From contig JANFAH010000016.1 of the NCBI GenBank assembly GCA_024663395.1, forward strand, positions 868,001-932,000: a stretch of 64,000 nucleotides of DNA. Direction: 5' to 3'. Both the position numbers and the translations under genes were made by a program. The stretch is from Pisolithus tinctorius. Its lineage: Eukaryota; Basidiomycota; Agaricomycetes; Boletales; Pisolithaceae. Below the pieces are notes generated by a model. The model saw nothing but the letters and a program-made list of their open reading frames with translations, did not search any database and was not told the origin of the DNA. Positions 1 to 12,470 of this stretch are shown here, piece by piece. Within the stretch, counting starts at the first letter, position 1, and each line of letters begins with the position of its first letter.

Positions 1-2
1 AG

Positions 3-1519
3 CCAAAAGGGAGATCTAGATCCCGCCGTAGGACCACTTTGAAACCCATCCCACCTAACAAGTATGACGGGTCCGACAACCCTCACGCATTTCATCGTTT
101 CGTCACAGAAGGAACAGCGTACGTCGAGGATGGGCGCGTTGAGACGAAGAAGCGTGCGTTCATACTGTCGCATTACCTGACAGGGAAAGCACATGAGTTC
201 TATGTACGAGAGGTATCCGGGGACCCTTACAGGTGGAGACTTTCCGATTTCTTCACCGAGTTATTCAACTATTGCTTCCCCATCGATTTCCGAATGCGCC
301 AGCGAGAAAAACTTCAGTCCTGTTATCAGAATTCCAAGACTGTTAAAAATTACCTTTATGAGCTGAATGAGATTTGAAATATGATCGGGGAGACAAATGA
401 ACGTACCAAAGTACATAAGTTCTGGTCGGGACTCCGCCGAGAACTACAGCGCGACCTATGGAAAGAAAAGCTGAACCCAGAAATCTCAACACTAAAAAAG
501 GTCGTAGCCTCAGCGGAGATACTCGAGATCGCGCAATCAATCACTGGGGACTATGTTCGTAAGTCGCGGAGACGGCGAAGTAAAAAGCGCACCGTTGAAA
601 GTGCAGCCGTTTCGACTGGAGAAACAGAAACCCCAAGACAAAGGCGACCGCGTACCCGTAAGGGGAGATACAAAGGGGATGGGAACACTAAGGACTCAAC
701 ACCCATGGATTCCTCTAAGACAGGAGGACGACGCGCGAAACGTCCGGATAGGCATAAGCGCGATAGCCCAAAGCTAAGTAAGGAGGAGCAAGAGCGTCAT
801 AAAGCAGAAGGCCTCTGCTTTATCTGCCACAAGTCTGGACACTTCTCGAGGAACTGCCCTGATCGCCATACCGTATCCACTTCCAGCAAGCCCCCAGGTG
901 TTACGAGCTTCGGAGTGGATATTGACTTCGGGGACATTGAATGCCAGCGTCAGTTGGCCGCGTCAGTTGATCGCGACCCGGAGATCTCTGTAAATTTCAT
1001 TCAAACTCGAGGACCTAGGGTCCAAGACGAAGAGGACCTACCTGAAGATGACCTCCCCGATCTCGAGAGTGTCTCGGATGATGACAACGAAGAAAGACTT
1101 AGTGATATTGTTACTACTGATGAAGATGGATTACCCACTGGGATGCAAATATACGCATATGACCGTAGACCGTTCCGGGGATACCAATCGTTGGGAACCC
1201 GGCTCGGACATCCCTTGGAAGAACGCGTGATGGACCGATTGGCCGGGATTTGCTACCCAGGCGACGACCCGGACTCGCTGAGCACCTTTATGGACACCCG
1301 ATTCCTCGTATACGACTTGGGCACCGGACAACATATGATCGCGGAAAGCGAAAGAGACGTATTAGGACCAGGAGACGAGATCAGAATCGACACTCACCTC
1401 CTACTCAACCCTGCGTTCCGACTTGATAGTTGGTACTGGTTTAGGAAAGGGGAGCGCGCAGGCATCCAAAGGTTGAGTTACGGAACCGCGAAAGGTCCAG
1501 AACCTGGAGATCCCATCCG
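3..1519 (+). pseudogene. gag polyprotein segment of the gypsy element
   Basis: The frame is open from the window edge and continues to about 1519, interrupted by one in-frame TGA at 375-377; both sides read in the same frame. The first ~110 residues resemble a retrotransposon gag core (aromatic and charged helices around positions 120-370). A single CCHC zinc knuckle follows at about 822-866 (C-x2-C-x4-H-x4-C), the nucleic-acid-binding signature of gag, preceded by an Arg/Lys-rich stretch (560-780). The C-terminal part is acidic (1030-1130) and then leads toward the protease. Near 1520 the coding frame changes to the next ORF. That could be a mutation or, less likely, a programmed frameshift; with other lesions present, mutation is more likely. 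Confidence 0.8.
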
Positions 1520-3925
1520 ATGGGCCGGCCCTTCGAAGATCGAATCGAGGCTAGACTCGGAGAATATAGTTTCCAGGTCCTGGAACACGGAAATGCGGAT
1601 CGATTCGTGTGTGTCAGGAAGGACGATACAACGTTCGAGGTACTCGATTACCACATGGCCCTGTGTTTTAAACTCCCAATCGACAGGGTGACCACACCCT
1701 ATTTTGATGTCGTCCGTTGGCATGCTAAGAAGCTCTTCCGTGCATGTATGGAGTTGACGAGCTGCGACCCTTTTGAAGGCGACGACGACGTGGGGATCCG
1801 GTCCCTGACCGGAGATGAGGACCGTGAAGAGGTGAATAATGAGCACCATGAACCCAGAGAGGACGTACCTTGCAGTGCGATCCACCTGAATGGTACTACC
1901 ATTCGTAATGACGACCGGACGACCCTCCAACGAAACGCTTCAATAGCTAAGGATTTCACGCGAAAGATACCAAAGCCTTTAGTGGTGGTGGTGCACATCA
2001 ATGGCCACCCAGTGCGAGCTTTGATCGACACCGGATCGCTGGCTGACTTTATGTCAGTAACGCTAGCTGAGCAATTAAAAGTGAAACGGATCCCACTTGA
2101 AAAGCCACTTACCATACAGCTGGCGGTGCAAGGATCGCGTTCGAAGGTAAACTTCGGGACGAAAGTACGCCTACAGTACCAAGGCATTGATTGCGAGCGA
2201 CATTTCGATGTGATGAACTTACAAAACTATGACCTTATCCTTGGAACCCCATTCCTATATCAGCACAAGGTAATGGTAGGGCTACATTCACCAAGGGTAG
2301 TGATCGGTAGTACGATTCCGACAGAAATGAAGGGCGAGCAGGTATCGACCCTAGAGTCGCGCGCTACTGAAGTATATCATGAGAGCATCGAAGAAGCGAG
2401 AAAATACTTACAGAGACTGGCGAAGCCGCTATGCTCCCCAGTTGGCGCTACGGCTTTGCCCCCCTTCAGAGCGATTAACCACGAGATCCCACTCCTAGAC
2501 GAGAAGAAGATTTACCCATGGCGGCCGTCTAGGTGCCCAGAAGCGTTAAGACCCTTGTGGTCTGAAAAGAAGAATGCGTACCTGAGAACGGGCCGTTGGG
2601 AACTCACAGCAGCGCGAAATACGTGCCCCATGTTGTTGATCCCGAAGGCAGGAACTCCTCCTCGTCTTCGCGTGGTAGTTGACCTGCGGGAACGAAATAA
2701 GAATACTCGAAAGCTGTCGTCCCCGATGCCTGATATGGATGGGATCCTTCGACGCGTAGCCAAGAAACCGTATCGCTCGATTATCAATGGCACGGACGCG
2801 TACGAACAGATCCGGGTCATCCCGGAGCACGTTGAACGGACGGCGGTGACTACCCCTGATGGAAACATGGTTAGCCTCGTCGTACAACAAGGTGACTGTA
2901 ATGCACCCGCTACATACCAAGCTTTGATGAACCATATATTCGGCAAGCACATTGGTACCTTCATGGACGTATATCTAGACGATATAATAATCTACTCAAA
3001 CACACTAGAGGAGCATGTACGCCATGTCAAAACTGTCCTCGAAACCCTCACGCGAGAAAAAACTGTACCTTAGCGAAAAGAAATTAAAGTTCCTCTGTGA
3101 TGAGGTGAAGATACTTGGGCGCGTTGTCACTAACGATGGGATAAAGATGGACCCGGAAAAGGTCGACCGAATACTGAACTGGAAAGTCCCTACAAACCGC
3201 ACACTGTGCAAAGGATTCATAGGGTCAGTAGGATACCTCGCTGATGATATCTACAAAGTACGTGTACCCTTGGGGGTACTCGCCGAAGCGAGTGCTGAGA
3301 CCCGTCCATTTCGATGGACATACACGGAACAGCGCACCTTCGAGACAGTAAAGCAATACATCGCCACGTGTGCACAACATTGTCGCGTGCCGTTGAATTA
3401 CAGCCCGGATCGAGAACCCATCTGGGTGATGACTGACGCTTGTGGCAACGGTATTGGGGGTGTGATCGCACAGGGGAAGGATTGGAAGACGGCGAAGGTT
3501 GCTGCATTCTATTCTGCAAAGATGTCATCAGCTCAGAGAAACTACCCTGTGCACAAACAAGAGCTCCTCGCGGGAGTCGAAACGATGCTAAGGCATCGCG
3601 ATATCCTACAGGGCGCCCACTTCACGTGGGTGACTGACCACAAAAGCTTGACGCACCTACTGGACCAAAAGGATCTGTCGGGACGGCAGGCACGTTGGTT
3701 AGAGAAGCTGGCCGAGTTCGATTTCGAAATCAAATACGTACCAGGGGTTGAAAATGTGCTACCTGACGCACTATCTAGAATGTATGAGTTCGATGCGCCT
3801 GGCACGATCAGAGCGCCGAGTGAATACTTACACCATGACCTGGATGTTGGAGGGTCAGTACAACAGGGGAAAGAGCAGCAGATTATCAGCGCACCTGTGT
3901 ATGTAGGGATCGAGGCGTTGGCGAT
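1520..3925 (+). pseudogene. pol segment: aspartic protease, reverse transcriptase, RNase H
   Basis: The first part (1520-3073) has a retropepsin active-site motif, LIDTGS, at about 2023-2040. A complete RT domain follows, with YLDD at about 2971-2982 and the upstream finger and palm motifs of gypsy RTs. A run of six A residues (3055-3062 region) shifts the frame; from about 3060 the frame of 3015-4082 takes over. That frame carries the RT thumb and an RNase H domain with its acidic residues in MTDA (about 3430), HKQELL (about 3555) and TDHKSL (about 3634). An end motif typical of the RNase H/connection boundary (LPDALSR) lies near 3762. Restoring the frame requires one indel in the A-run, so the segment is a pseudogene. 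Confidence 0.88.
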
Positions 3926-3939
3926 GACGACCAGATCCC

Positions 3940-5975
3940 ATGATCGGAGAATGGGTGAAACGAACGGACGCTACCCTGCGATCCACACCTTCAAATGCGT
4001 CAGGTATACGCAACCCACCAGTACGTCGAGTGAAATTGATTGTAAAACCGCCAAAGGCGTCGCCGGCACAAGAGGATGGTAGGGAAGGCCCCGCCTTAAC
4101 AGGGGACCCGGACCTACACATCGAAGGGAACGGTGGGAACGGGGACAGTGGAACCTCTAAGGACTCACCTGCCCGACCCATCGCAGCGAAGATAACTGCA
4201 CGACGGCGACGATCTCCCACACCCCCGGCAGAAACTGGCCGTCCCGAGACGGGCATGGAGTTTGCTAGACGGATGAAGGATCGATTCGTTCTTCTGGGAC
4301 CAGGCGAACGAATGAAGGGGGGAAAGGACAGAGAACGTCCCCCTATTACGGATACACACGATGCACGCATTGCAAACACGTTACAGGACACGTGCTCGCT
4401 GCCGAGTACGGAACAACCCGCATCACACACGAGCGACACTTTGACTAGTACAGGGATCAAGGCCCCATTGGTCGTATATCCGGGCAATGAAGGTGTGCTC
4501 ACAGCGGCACAGCATAAGTACGACAGAGACCCTTTCTTTAAGCAAATCATGGACGAGCCACAGGTGTTCAAGAATTTTGAAGTCACGACAGATGGCTATA
4601 TTCGCCTGAAACTCACAGATCGTACCGTTCTCTGTGTCCCGGACATAGAGGTGGACGGCAGACGAATTAGAGAGACTGTCATAGACCATGCTCATTCGCT
4701 ACTAGCCCATCTAGGTACTAAGAAAACAGTATCGTACATACGCGAATTCCTGTGGTGGGATTCTATGGTGAAAGATGTCACCGCATTTTGTACATCTTGT
4801 CAAACCTGCCAACGAAGCAAGCCCCCTACTCACAAACCGTTTGGACTCCTGAACCCACTGCCCGTACCTTCGAGACCTTGGGAAGCGATCGGGGTTGATT
4901 TTGTGGGACCCCTTCCCGAATCCAAGGACCGTAACGGAGAATATGACTCCATAACTGTGATCATAGACTTATTAATGTCTATGGTACACATAGTGCCGAG
5001 TAGAACCACCTACACCGCTCGCGAAGTGGTGGAGTTAATGTTCGCCGAGGTATACAAGCACCACGGTTTTACCTCGGGCGATAGTTAGCGACCGAGACGT
5101 CCTATTCACGAGCATTTTCTGGAAGCATCTTAATGACCTAATTGGGATAAGGCAAAAGATGTCCAGTGCGTACCACCCGGAGACAGACGGCGCCACTGAA
5201 CGCGCCAACCGAACTATTGCTCAAATGTTGAGATGTTGTATCGGTCCAAACCAGAAGGACTGGGTATCTCGAATACCTGCCATCGAATTTGCTATAAACA
5301 ACGCGACATCGGAGTCGACAGGATACGCACCTTTCTTTCTGAACACTGGAAGGATGCCTCGACGAATGATATGGGATGCCCCAGCAAAGGACGAGTACCC
5401 GAGTGTAAGAGTGTTTGTGAATAAAATGAAACTCACCTTATTGGACGCTCATGACGCCATCCTGAAAGCGCGCATTAAGCAAACGACAGGCGCTAATAAA
5501 AAGCGCCGCGCTTGTCTGTTCGTCAAAGGCGATCTCGTGTACATCTCTACGAAGAATATTAGCCTGTCAAAGGGAACGTCAAGGAAGCTCGTACCGAAGT
5601 TCATTGGTCCCTACCGCATCTCGGAGGACTTCAGGAATAACTCCTTCTGCGTCGAGCTACCAGATCCTCTGAAACGGAGAGGTATACACGATGTCTTTCA
5701 TTCATCGCTGCTAAGGGTGCACATACCTAACGATGACCGTAAGTTCCCCAGCCGAATGGACGACCAAATTCCTGAGTTCGGGGGAGCCAACCGCGAATGG
5801 GCTGTCGATCGGATAATTAGACACTGCGGCAGTTTTTCGGATGCGATGTTCGAAGTCCAGTGGACAGCTGGGGACCGAACGTGGTTACCATATGATGAGA
5901 TCGCACACTTAAAGGCTCTTACCGATTATTTCGAGGCCATTGGGGTTGATGGGATTGAGAAATTGAGGGACGCAG
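3940..5975 (+). pseudogene. integrase with C-terminal chromodomain-like module
   Basis: After a low-complexity linker (3940-4480) comes an integrase. The HHCC zinc-binding module lies at about 4685-4815 (H...H, then CTSCQTC). The catalytic core starts at the VDFVGPLP motif (first Asp, about 4894), has the second Asp in SDRD (about 5090) and the Glu in the ETDG-TERAN region (about 5180-5205). The frame changes at about 5085, between the first and second catalytic acids, so integrase is split. After a GPY-like stretch (about 5602), residues encoded at 5790-5950 fit a chromodomain-like fold (WAVDRII ... WLPYDEI ... YFEAIGV). Such modules can direct integration to particular chromatin. Confidence 0.85.
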
Positions 5976-6080
5976 GCAATGGGGGCTCGTCGGACGACGA
6001 CCCCCAGGTGTTCTTGGGACACTTGGCACCGCAGGTCTGCGGAGCCCATTTAAGCCGCCCATGTCCCAACTGTAAAACTC

Positions 6081-7493
6081 GACCCACATACCAGAACTCC
6101 CCTTTGGCTAGACCATCTCGACCTCGGAACCACCAAGCTAACGCCCGTCCTCGCACAAACCGTCCATCTCGTCCCACTACTCGTCGTCATCGTTCTCCCG
6201 CTCGCCTACCCAAGACCTCACGCCACTACCAGAACTGCCCTCGTCAGGCCTACCCTCACACCGACCATCATACCCCCTCGCGTGCATTCTATAATCCTAG
6301 GCGTAAAAGCCGCAGGCACGACAGTCACGGTCGAAAGGTCAGGCACAGACAAGCTAGACCTACCATTGATAGGTGTACCCCTCACCCTCGCAGAGGCAAC
6401 CATAAATCAGCCCATTGCCAGAATAGTCGACGACATCGGTCGCATACTCCCCCCCTGATCATTCGACCTTCTAGGCAGCAGACCCTAAGCCCAGACACCA
6501 TAGCTACACTGCAGCACACGCTATCTGCAGTGGTCAGTGAACTCCAGAGTCTAACTATCGACCACTTACCTGACACACGACTGCCCTATACGGCCAGCAT
6601 GTCGGACGCCGCTGAGAATAACCTAATCGAGAGGATTAACCTGGATTTCTTTGCTATCTGGGATACTACGGGCTTGGGAAACCCTGAAGGGCGAGTACTC
6701 GTCCACCGCGAACAAGTCCGTTCCTACTTCCAATATGATAAAGCTCTGCGGCGGAAGGATGGAGATCCACTTGACGTACCTGCTGGATACCTCCAGTTCT
6801 GGGATGCCTATAATAGCAACGCTACTGCAAGGTCACGGTTTGCGTACTACGAGCCGGGGGACAACGCTCGTACAGTCATCACAGGTCCGGGCCCCTACTA
6901 AGAAAGAGGTCCTGGGAGCGGATGCGGACCTGCGAAGTAAGGAAGAGAGGGAGGGGGGACAAGTACTCAACGGTGCGGAAACAGAGACACTAAATAGTAT
7001 GCTCTGGGACGCGGCGGAACGACTCAAGCGCCAACGCGAGCGCTTCCAGCGAGGCTATCAGGATCGCCGTGGCCGTTGGGAGGATGATCGCCATGCCAAG
7101 GGCCCACTGGGTGGACGTCCCAGTTCATCATCCGTGGAAGCTCGTCGCACTGGAAAGTCGAACTCGAGTAAGCGCAGGGAGGCAACTAGGGCTGGTAGCT
7201 TCCACAGGAATAATAAGACGCCTACCCGTTCGCGCTCGCCTGCCCCCGTTGCTAGCTCCTCTACTATCACCCTGGATGCGATCTCCCACTACGGCGTCTT
7301 CCCTGACCACACTGGCATGCCTGATCACGGTCCCTCTAATGTCGCTGTCGGTTCGGTAGGCGTGGACATCTCCATCGAAGGTCTTGAGGAGGAGTACGGA
7401 GAAGAGTACGATGGCGTAGCAGACGCCGAAGGCGAGGATGACACGATGGAACAAGGCGGAGACGCAGAAATTGCCGGAGGTGTTGCTGAGTAA
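6081..7493 (+). pseudogene. extra ORF downstream of integrase in the gypsy element, unknown function
   Basis: Coding-like sequence continues past the chromodomain in three frame pieces: 6081-6461 (rich in V, L, T, I), then about 6455-6900, then about 6890-7493. The first switch coincides with a run of seven C residues at 6449-6455. The middle piece contains a plausible globular stretch (MSDAAENN... to YLQFWDAYN). The last piece is Arg/Ser-rich and then strongly acidic at its C-terminus. I do not recognise a family. It is not an obvious envelope protein: no signal peptide or membrane segment is visible. It may be an accessory protein or a second gag-like product particular to this element lineage. 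Confidence 0.5.
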
Positions 7494-7538
7494 GCCCACT
7501 TCACGAAGGAAGGGTACTTTGTACCCTGGAGGGGGGAA

Positions 7539-7953
7539 TGTAAGGATTCGGTCCGACGCTGTCGACCGTATGGTTAGATGTTGTTTTCCTTGTGACAGAT
7601 CTATTGGTTTCTCATTTGTTTGTTTGATCCTACTTAACCTGTACTGATACTCTGACATATTTCGTGCCTAACCTCTACCCTATAAAATAGGCCTTGTAGC
7701 GTACTGTACGGGGACTTCTTTTCTACCTCGAAATAAGACACTATTGTCTGGAAACCCGAGTAGACGAAGAATCCTTCTTGTTGTGCCGCCGTTAAAAGTT
7801 CTGCACTTCTTATCGGCGTTACACATGGGAACTCCCCTACACGGCTCATACGAGAGTCCTGCACAGGTTTCCTGCGAAGCCTTGGTGGGAACGGCAAACG
7901 AAGTATTGTCCGTTGCAATCAGCTTGTCGGTGCGCCGGTAACTTGATATTCAC
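7539..7953 (+). repeat. 3' LTR of the gypsy element
   Basis: It begins TGTAAGGATT directly after the purine tract (TGGAGGGGGGAA). It contains a TATA box (TATAAAATAG at 7681-7690) and lacks long ORFs. The end is placed at ...TTCACA, giving short TG...CA ends, but no second LTR is available in the window to confirm it. Confidence 0.65.
7681..7690 (+). promoter_or_regulatory. TATA box inside the 3' LTR
   Basis: TATAAAATAG, the expected core promoter position for the U3/R transition of an LTR. Confidence 0.6.
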
Positions 7954-8199
7954 ATCACCTTAGTGAGTGATCGTACATATCCCCCAGGTTCAACCGGCCA
8001 TACTCCACGTATGTTCACTGACGCCTGGCTTGCAAACGCATGACCCCCGATTCCTAGAAAGAAAAAGTGAAGTCACAAGTGACAGGCGACGCGTGGTGAC
8101 AATTACAACCCTGTCGTAAATGCGGGTAGAGCGCCAATGCAAATTTGGCTTCCTGTGGTTACGAAAGTGACGCGGGCAGTGGTGCGCCTTTGTGGCTAG
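7954..8199. other. intergenic, nothing recognised
   Basis: A short stretch between the gypsy LTR and the laccase duplication. No ORF, repeat or RNA gene can be supported. Confidence 0.5.
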
Positions 8200-11100
8200 A
8201 CTCTAGTGCTGAATGCAGGGAGTGAAGCACCTCCGGGGTGCTTCGTTCATCCATCTGCGGACTTTGCTCCTTCAGAGGTTTCCATGTGCCAGGGATAGAC
8301 AGCGCTGATAGGTGCTTTCGGTATGGACATATGACGGCGGGAGACGTTCAATGTTGAGCCAGAAAGAGGTGTATTACGTCCACAGTATGTAGTCATTAAG
8401 GGAAGTTTTGTACTCCTAGGATATTTGCGAGTTCGAGGGCAGCTGGAACAAGTCGGGTAACAGTGGAAGGATAGCAAGATTACGAGACAAAAACTCGGCA
8501 TATCGTAACAGCACAAATATAATGGTGCATGTACTGCTGGCTGGTAGAGTCATGGTATGCACTTGTGCTACCTGCTAATGTCTTGTGAGGAGCACAGTTG
8601 GTACCAATACTCTGAAATATAGTTAATAATCTAACCACTACATTTGAAAGTCTTGGTGACGACCTGGAGTGGTTTTGCTTTCCTGAGCTTCAGCTGCTGA
8701 TGGCGCTTCCGCCATGACAACAGCAAATCCACTATTTGGTCATAGTTAGAGTAGAAGTGCAGACGATATTCGTCTTTTCACTTACTTGTGAAGGTGCCAA
8801 TCGATGTGACTAGAATTAAACCATGGTCAGAAAACATGAAATGACAGCATTGGATATCTCACCAGTGGAAAAACCAAGGTCCAGGGTTGTTGGTGGTGAA
8901 ACGTATTGTTACGTTGTCATTCTGTGCTTGGCTACCAAGAGATACTGTATCCCTCCGCACTGGATTCACATAGTTGTATGTGCTATTGCCCGCTATGCGG
9001 ACGACATCGAATGCATGCTGTATTCATTAAATTCTGAACAATACAACATGCAAGGGCGCAACTCACCCCATGGAGGTGCATAGGGTGCTATTCAGCACAG
9101 CTTCCAGTCAGTTTACCGAAGGCAGATCACTTGAAGTTAACTTACCGGACCACCCAGCGCTCCCCCGACGGTGAGATCTGTTGCGGGAATACTAATCTCG
9201 ATCGTTTTGTTGGATGGCAATTCGTAGACACTCCCGTTGGGAAGCAGTTGTGAAGCGTTCAGAGCACCACTAAGAATTTGAAGGAGTACGGGAAGTGAGG
9301 GTCAACAAAGGCAACACCATCGACGGTGTACACTCCCTGAGCAGCGTTGATACCCGTGATCAGATTAATATTGACATCCGCGTTACCTTGCCCAGGAGTA
9401 CCAGGTACACCACTGCCATGAAGAGGATGAAGGGCACTTTCATCAAACGGCAGAACGTACGGTCCTGGGTCCGTCGTGGGATCTTGAATGGGTGCACCAC
9501 CATACCTCAGAATGGCCGAGTTGAGTCCTCCGTCAAGGCCTGATTAGGGAAATTGGACACAGATCGAATCCAGTAGTTGTCCACGGGTTGATCGGCAGTG
9601 ACGACGACCGAGTAGCGCTGGCCAGCATACACCGCAAGTGAGTCAACGACCACTGGTTCCACTTCATTGCCGTCTGCTTCGATAATCGTCATGTTGTGGC
9701 CATCAATTGTGAAGTTAAACCACGGATCGCAAGATGCCCCGATGATCCGGAACCGATACCTCTGCCCCTGTGTGACATTAAGGACAGCGAGTGGTGAAGA
9801 CGGACCACCTGGATAACGACCAAGTCCATTAATTAGTGTAGAATCCGGCGTGAAAGGGGGGTTGTACAACAGCGGAGAAGGCTCGTGGTACCTACAAGAC
9901 GAAGTGAACTAAAAGAAATGTTTTGTAAGATACTAACGGCGAACCAGTCAGAGAGCACAATGATGGTCGATTCTATGATGCATCATTAGTTAAGCTCAGC
10001 AGAATGAGGAAGTGACCATACCATCGTCGACGTCCATACATATCAGCAAGGGGGTCGTCTGGGTCATAGATAACCAGTGGTCCCCTTAATCCATCGCAGT
10101 ATTGAGCCGATAAGTGCGAGTGATACCAGTATGTCCCGCTTGGTCCGGTACAGTGAACCTGTACAAGAAGCTTCCGTTAGGCCTGTATGGGGCACTGAGT
10201 AATCCATGCGGTTCCGTCGGCCCAATTGGACTGGTGCTGGAAGATACCGTGCCAATGCTAAAAGGCAAAAAGCGTCAATTTGTCTGATGCCATCGGAGAA
10301 CGCCCAACTGTGAACTGACGATGCTTGTTGTGATGGCCATGGAGGTATCGTTTAGTAGGTTAGTAACATTGAGCAAGAATTCGTCTCCCTTCGGTGCAGA
10401 CATTAACTCCGAACACACAAGGAATGGGAAAATAAACCACACCTTTTGCGCCTGAATTAGGGGACCGGGGAATGTCCCACCGGCAAGAACAGTCCTTTAT
10501 CGTTTCAAAAATAGCACATCCCAATATTCATAGGAGGACAACATACGATCGAGGAAAGCCATCTGGTGCAATGACCTTATTCACGACCTCGACGGTTGAA
10601 ACGGGACCTAGGACAGTTGCCCTCCTGGAGGGGGCGCGGTGGAATCGTGGACCAACAACAGTTGCAGTTACTAGGCACAAGTTAACCAAGCAGACGCGAG
10701 TAGATGTACCAGAGTGCGCATGATGACCTTGGTAGGAATACCAGGAAATACCCTAGGAGGGTTTGGGACTTTTCCGTTCCGTTGCGAACACCTTTATAAT
10801 GGTTCGGTTCAGCGATTGCCGCTTGTTGCAGCATCGTATGCTGAGGCATAAACAATTCTGTTTCGAAAAAAAAAACACCACCCCTCTTGAGGTATCCTCA
10901 ACTCCAGTGCTCGACATCACAGCAATCGTGCCATACACTATTTTTTTTCGAATACGCAGCGTTAGTCGGTGGTTACACGTGGCACGGGGAAACTCTCTCA
11001 CCGGAACGTCGGATCTCTGACAGTCGCCTTCATTGAGTCAAATCAGCCAGCGGATGAAAAACAAAACACCGGGCAGCGACGCAAACGCGTGGTACATTTC

Positions 11101-12470
11101 AAACTTACCATCTCATGACTGCGGCTGCGAAGTACAACGGACCGCGCTAGATGGGACAAGGTGCAATGTCACTGAGGTGTACAGAATATTTACCTTCAGA
11201 GCTCGTTAGTCCACCCAAATGGAAGGCACAACAGGTCGGAGCACACGCTTGCAAACGCAATCATTGTACCTAGCCCAAAGACTGGTACTGACATTGAAAC
11301 ATCGGGCCGAGTCAGAATATTGTGGCCACGGTACTACACATTCATGGTTAGTTGCATTCGATGCCATGGGCTGTTCGGAGGCTCCACTGTGCACCCATCA
11401 GAACCGTACTTACCAAGAACTAGCCACAAAAGGAAAACGCCGAAAGCCATCGCGTCTATCACTGCATCTGCTAATATTGTTACAAGTGCAGGACGCGTGT
11501 CCCTCTTGTCCAAAGTTCCAGGAGCCTCAGGAAGTTATACATGACCATGTAATTGGGAGGCAGTACGCAGACTAATTTATGCAAGCACTACTGACAGGCC
11601 CGCCACTCGGTATTACTATTGGGCGGTTACACAAAATCTCAGAGCCCAACCAAAAAGTAGGACAACCACGGTAATTAGATTCTTTTTCTACACCGGCTCC
11701 GGGCCCTGATCTACATTTTCAGGCACCTCTGCATTCGGGCGGCTAAATGTTGAACGTTGACCTCGTCAGCGCGTCAGACCTATAGTTCATGCCGATTCAG
11801 GTCTCAACCTGTCTCAGCCCGATAGTATGAATCTGTCGCAGCCCTGTATTCGAGGCATATCATCATCTGTTCGGTGCCCATGCGACTTTGGGTTCGGACA
11901 TGACGACAGTGTGTTCAGTTCGGCGGTTTGCTTTTCTTGCTGTACTGACCAACACAGCTCACCTCTGCCGTGGATTAATGGAGTTCAGAGAGCAACCATG
12001 GGATTGAGGTAACAATATTTGGATACCAAATGCAGTGGCCATGACCCATTTGTGCGGGAACAGCTCTCCTCTCCCCGATCAGCGTGTCTTGGCCGAATCC
12101 CCTCTGTATCTTCGGCGTCTATTTGGCATAGCCGTTCGACCATTCATCTGCAAAACTACCCGAGGGAGTGAGCAGGTTATACCTGCCTCCGTTTGGAAGT
12201 GACTTGTCGTAAGACTCGCTAAGACACTTGTTGGCCAATGAGAAGGCTCGCTCAAGTGCGAAAGAGCTGTTAACAGCCGCGTCGCGTAGCTGTTTCCCAG
12301 ATGTTGTTGGATCCAATTCCGTATGGTGAGTGCAAATTTAGTAATCTCGGCTCCGTTAGGGGCCTAGTGCTCAGAAAGGCTTTTAGTGCAGGCATAAGCC
12401 GGGTATCTGCCCCCCCATTAGTAAACCACAGGTTCGATTATGTATCCTGCATAAGGCTCATTCTCGTCAC
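8200..12470. repeat. tandem segmental duplication, copy 1 (laccase unit)
   Basis: Collinear with 13632-17490 at an offset of about 5.0-5.45 kb. Similarity is strong from about 8560 to 10990 (laccase exons, introns and promoter) and patchier up to about 12470. Shared landmarks include a motif at 12076-12135 and one at 17280-17345. The unit is non-coding apart from the laccase. Confidence 0.75.
8568..10721 (-). pseudogene. laccase (multicopper oxidase) pseudogene, copy 1
   Basis: Laccases oxidise phenols with four coppers and are normally secreted. The minus strand starts with a short hydrophobic leader (ATG at 10721). It carries the first copper signature [15 protein letters not shown] (about 10215-10262) and the second, [14 protein letters not shown] (about 10090-10135). 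The central cupredoxin domain follows (9507-9869), then the fourth signature HCHIDWH, split by an intron just upstream of 8800. The last exon ends in TAG at 8568. Single-base lesions disrupt it: an extra G in the CPIQ-PNG region and a lost base just before YWYH (about 10135-10170), and a deletion in FPNQ (about 9538). Splice sites look intact. It is nearly complete but could not give a full laccase as read. Confidence 0.85.

Larger units (their letters stand above)
1..7953 (+). mobile_element. Ty3/gypsy (chromodomain) LTR retrotransposon, 5' part outside window
   Basis: The order gag, protease, reverse transcriptase, RNase H, integrase, chromodomain-like tail is diagnostic of Ty3/gypsy. It ends in a polypurine tract at 7527-7538 and a 3' LTR beginning TG at 7539. 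The 5' LTR and primer-binding site lie upstream of the window. The reading frame is broken at several places: an in-frame TGA at 375-377, frame changes near 1520, 3055-3062 (A-run), 5085, 6449-6455 (C-run) and 6890. This copy is therefore non-autonomous, although the domains are still easy to recognise, so decay looks recent. The 3' boundary near 7953 is inferred from a CA-ending stretch and is uncertain by tens of bases. Confidence 0.9.
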
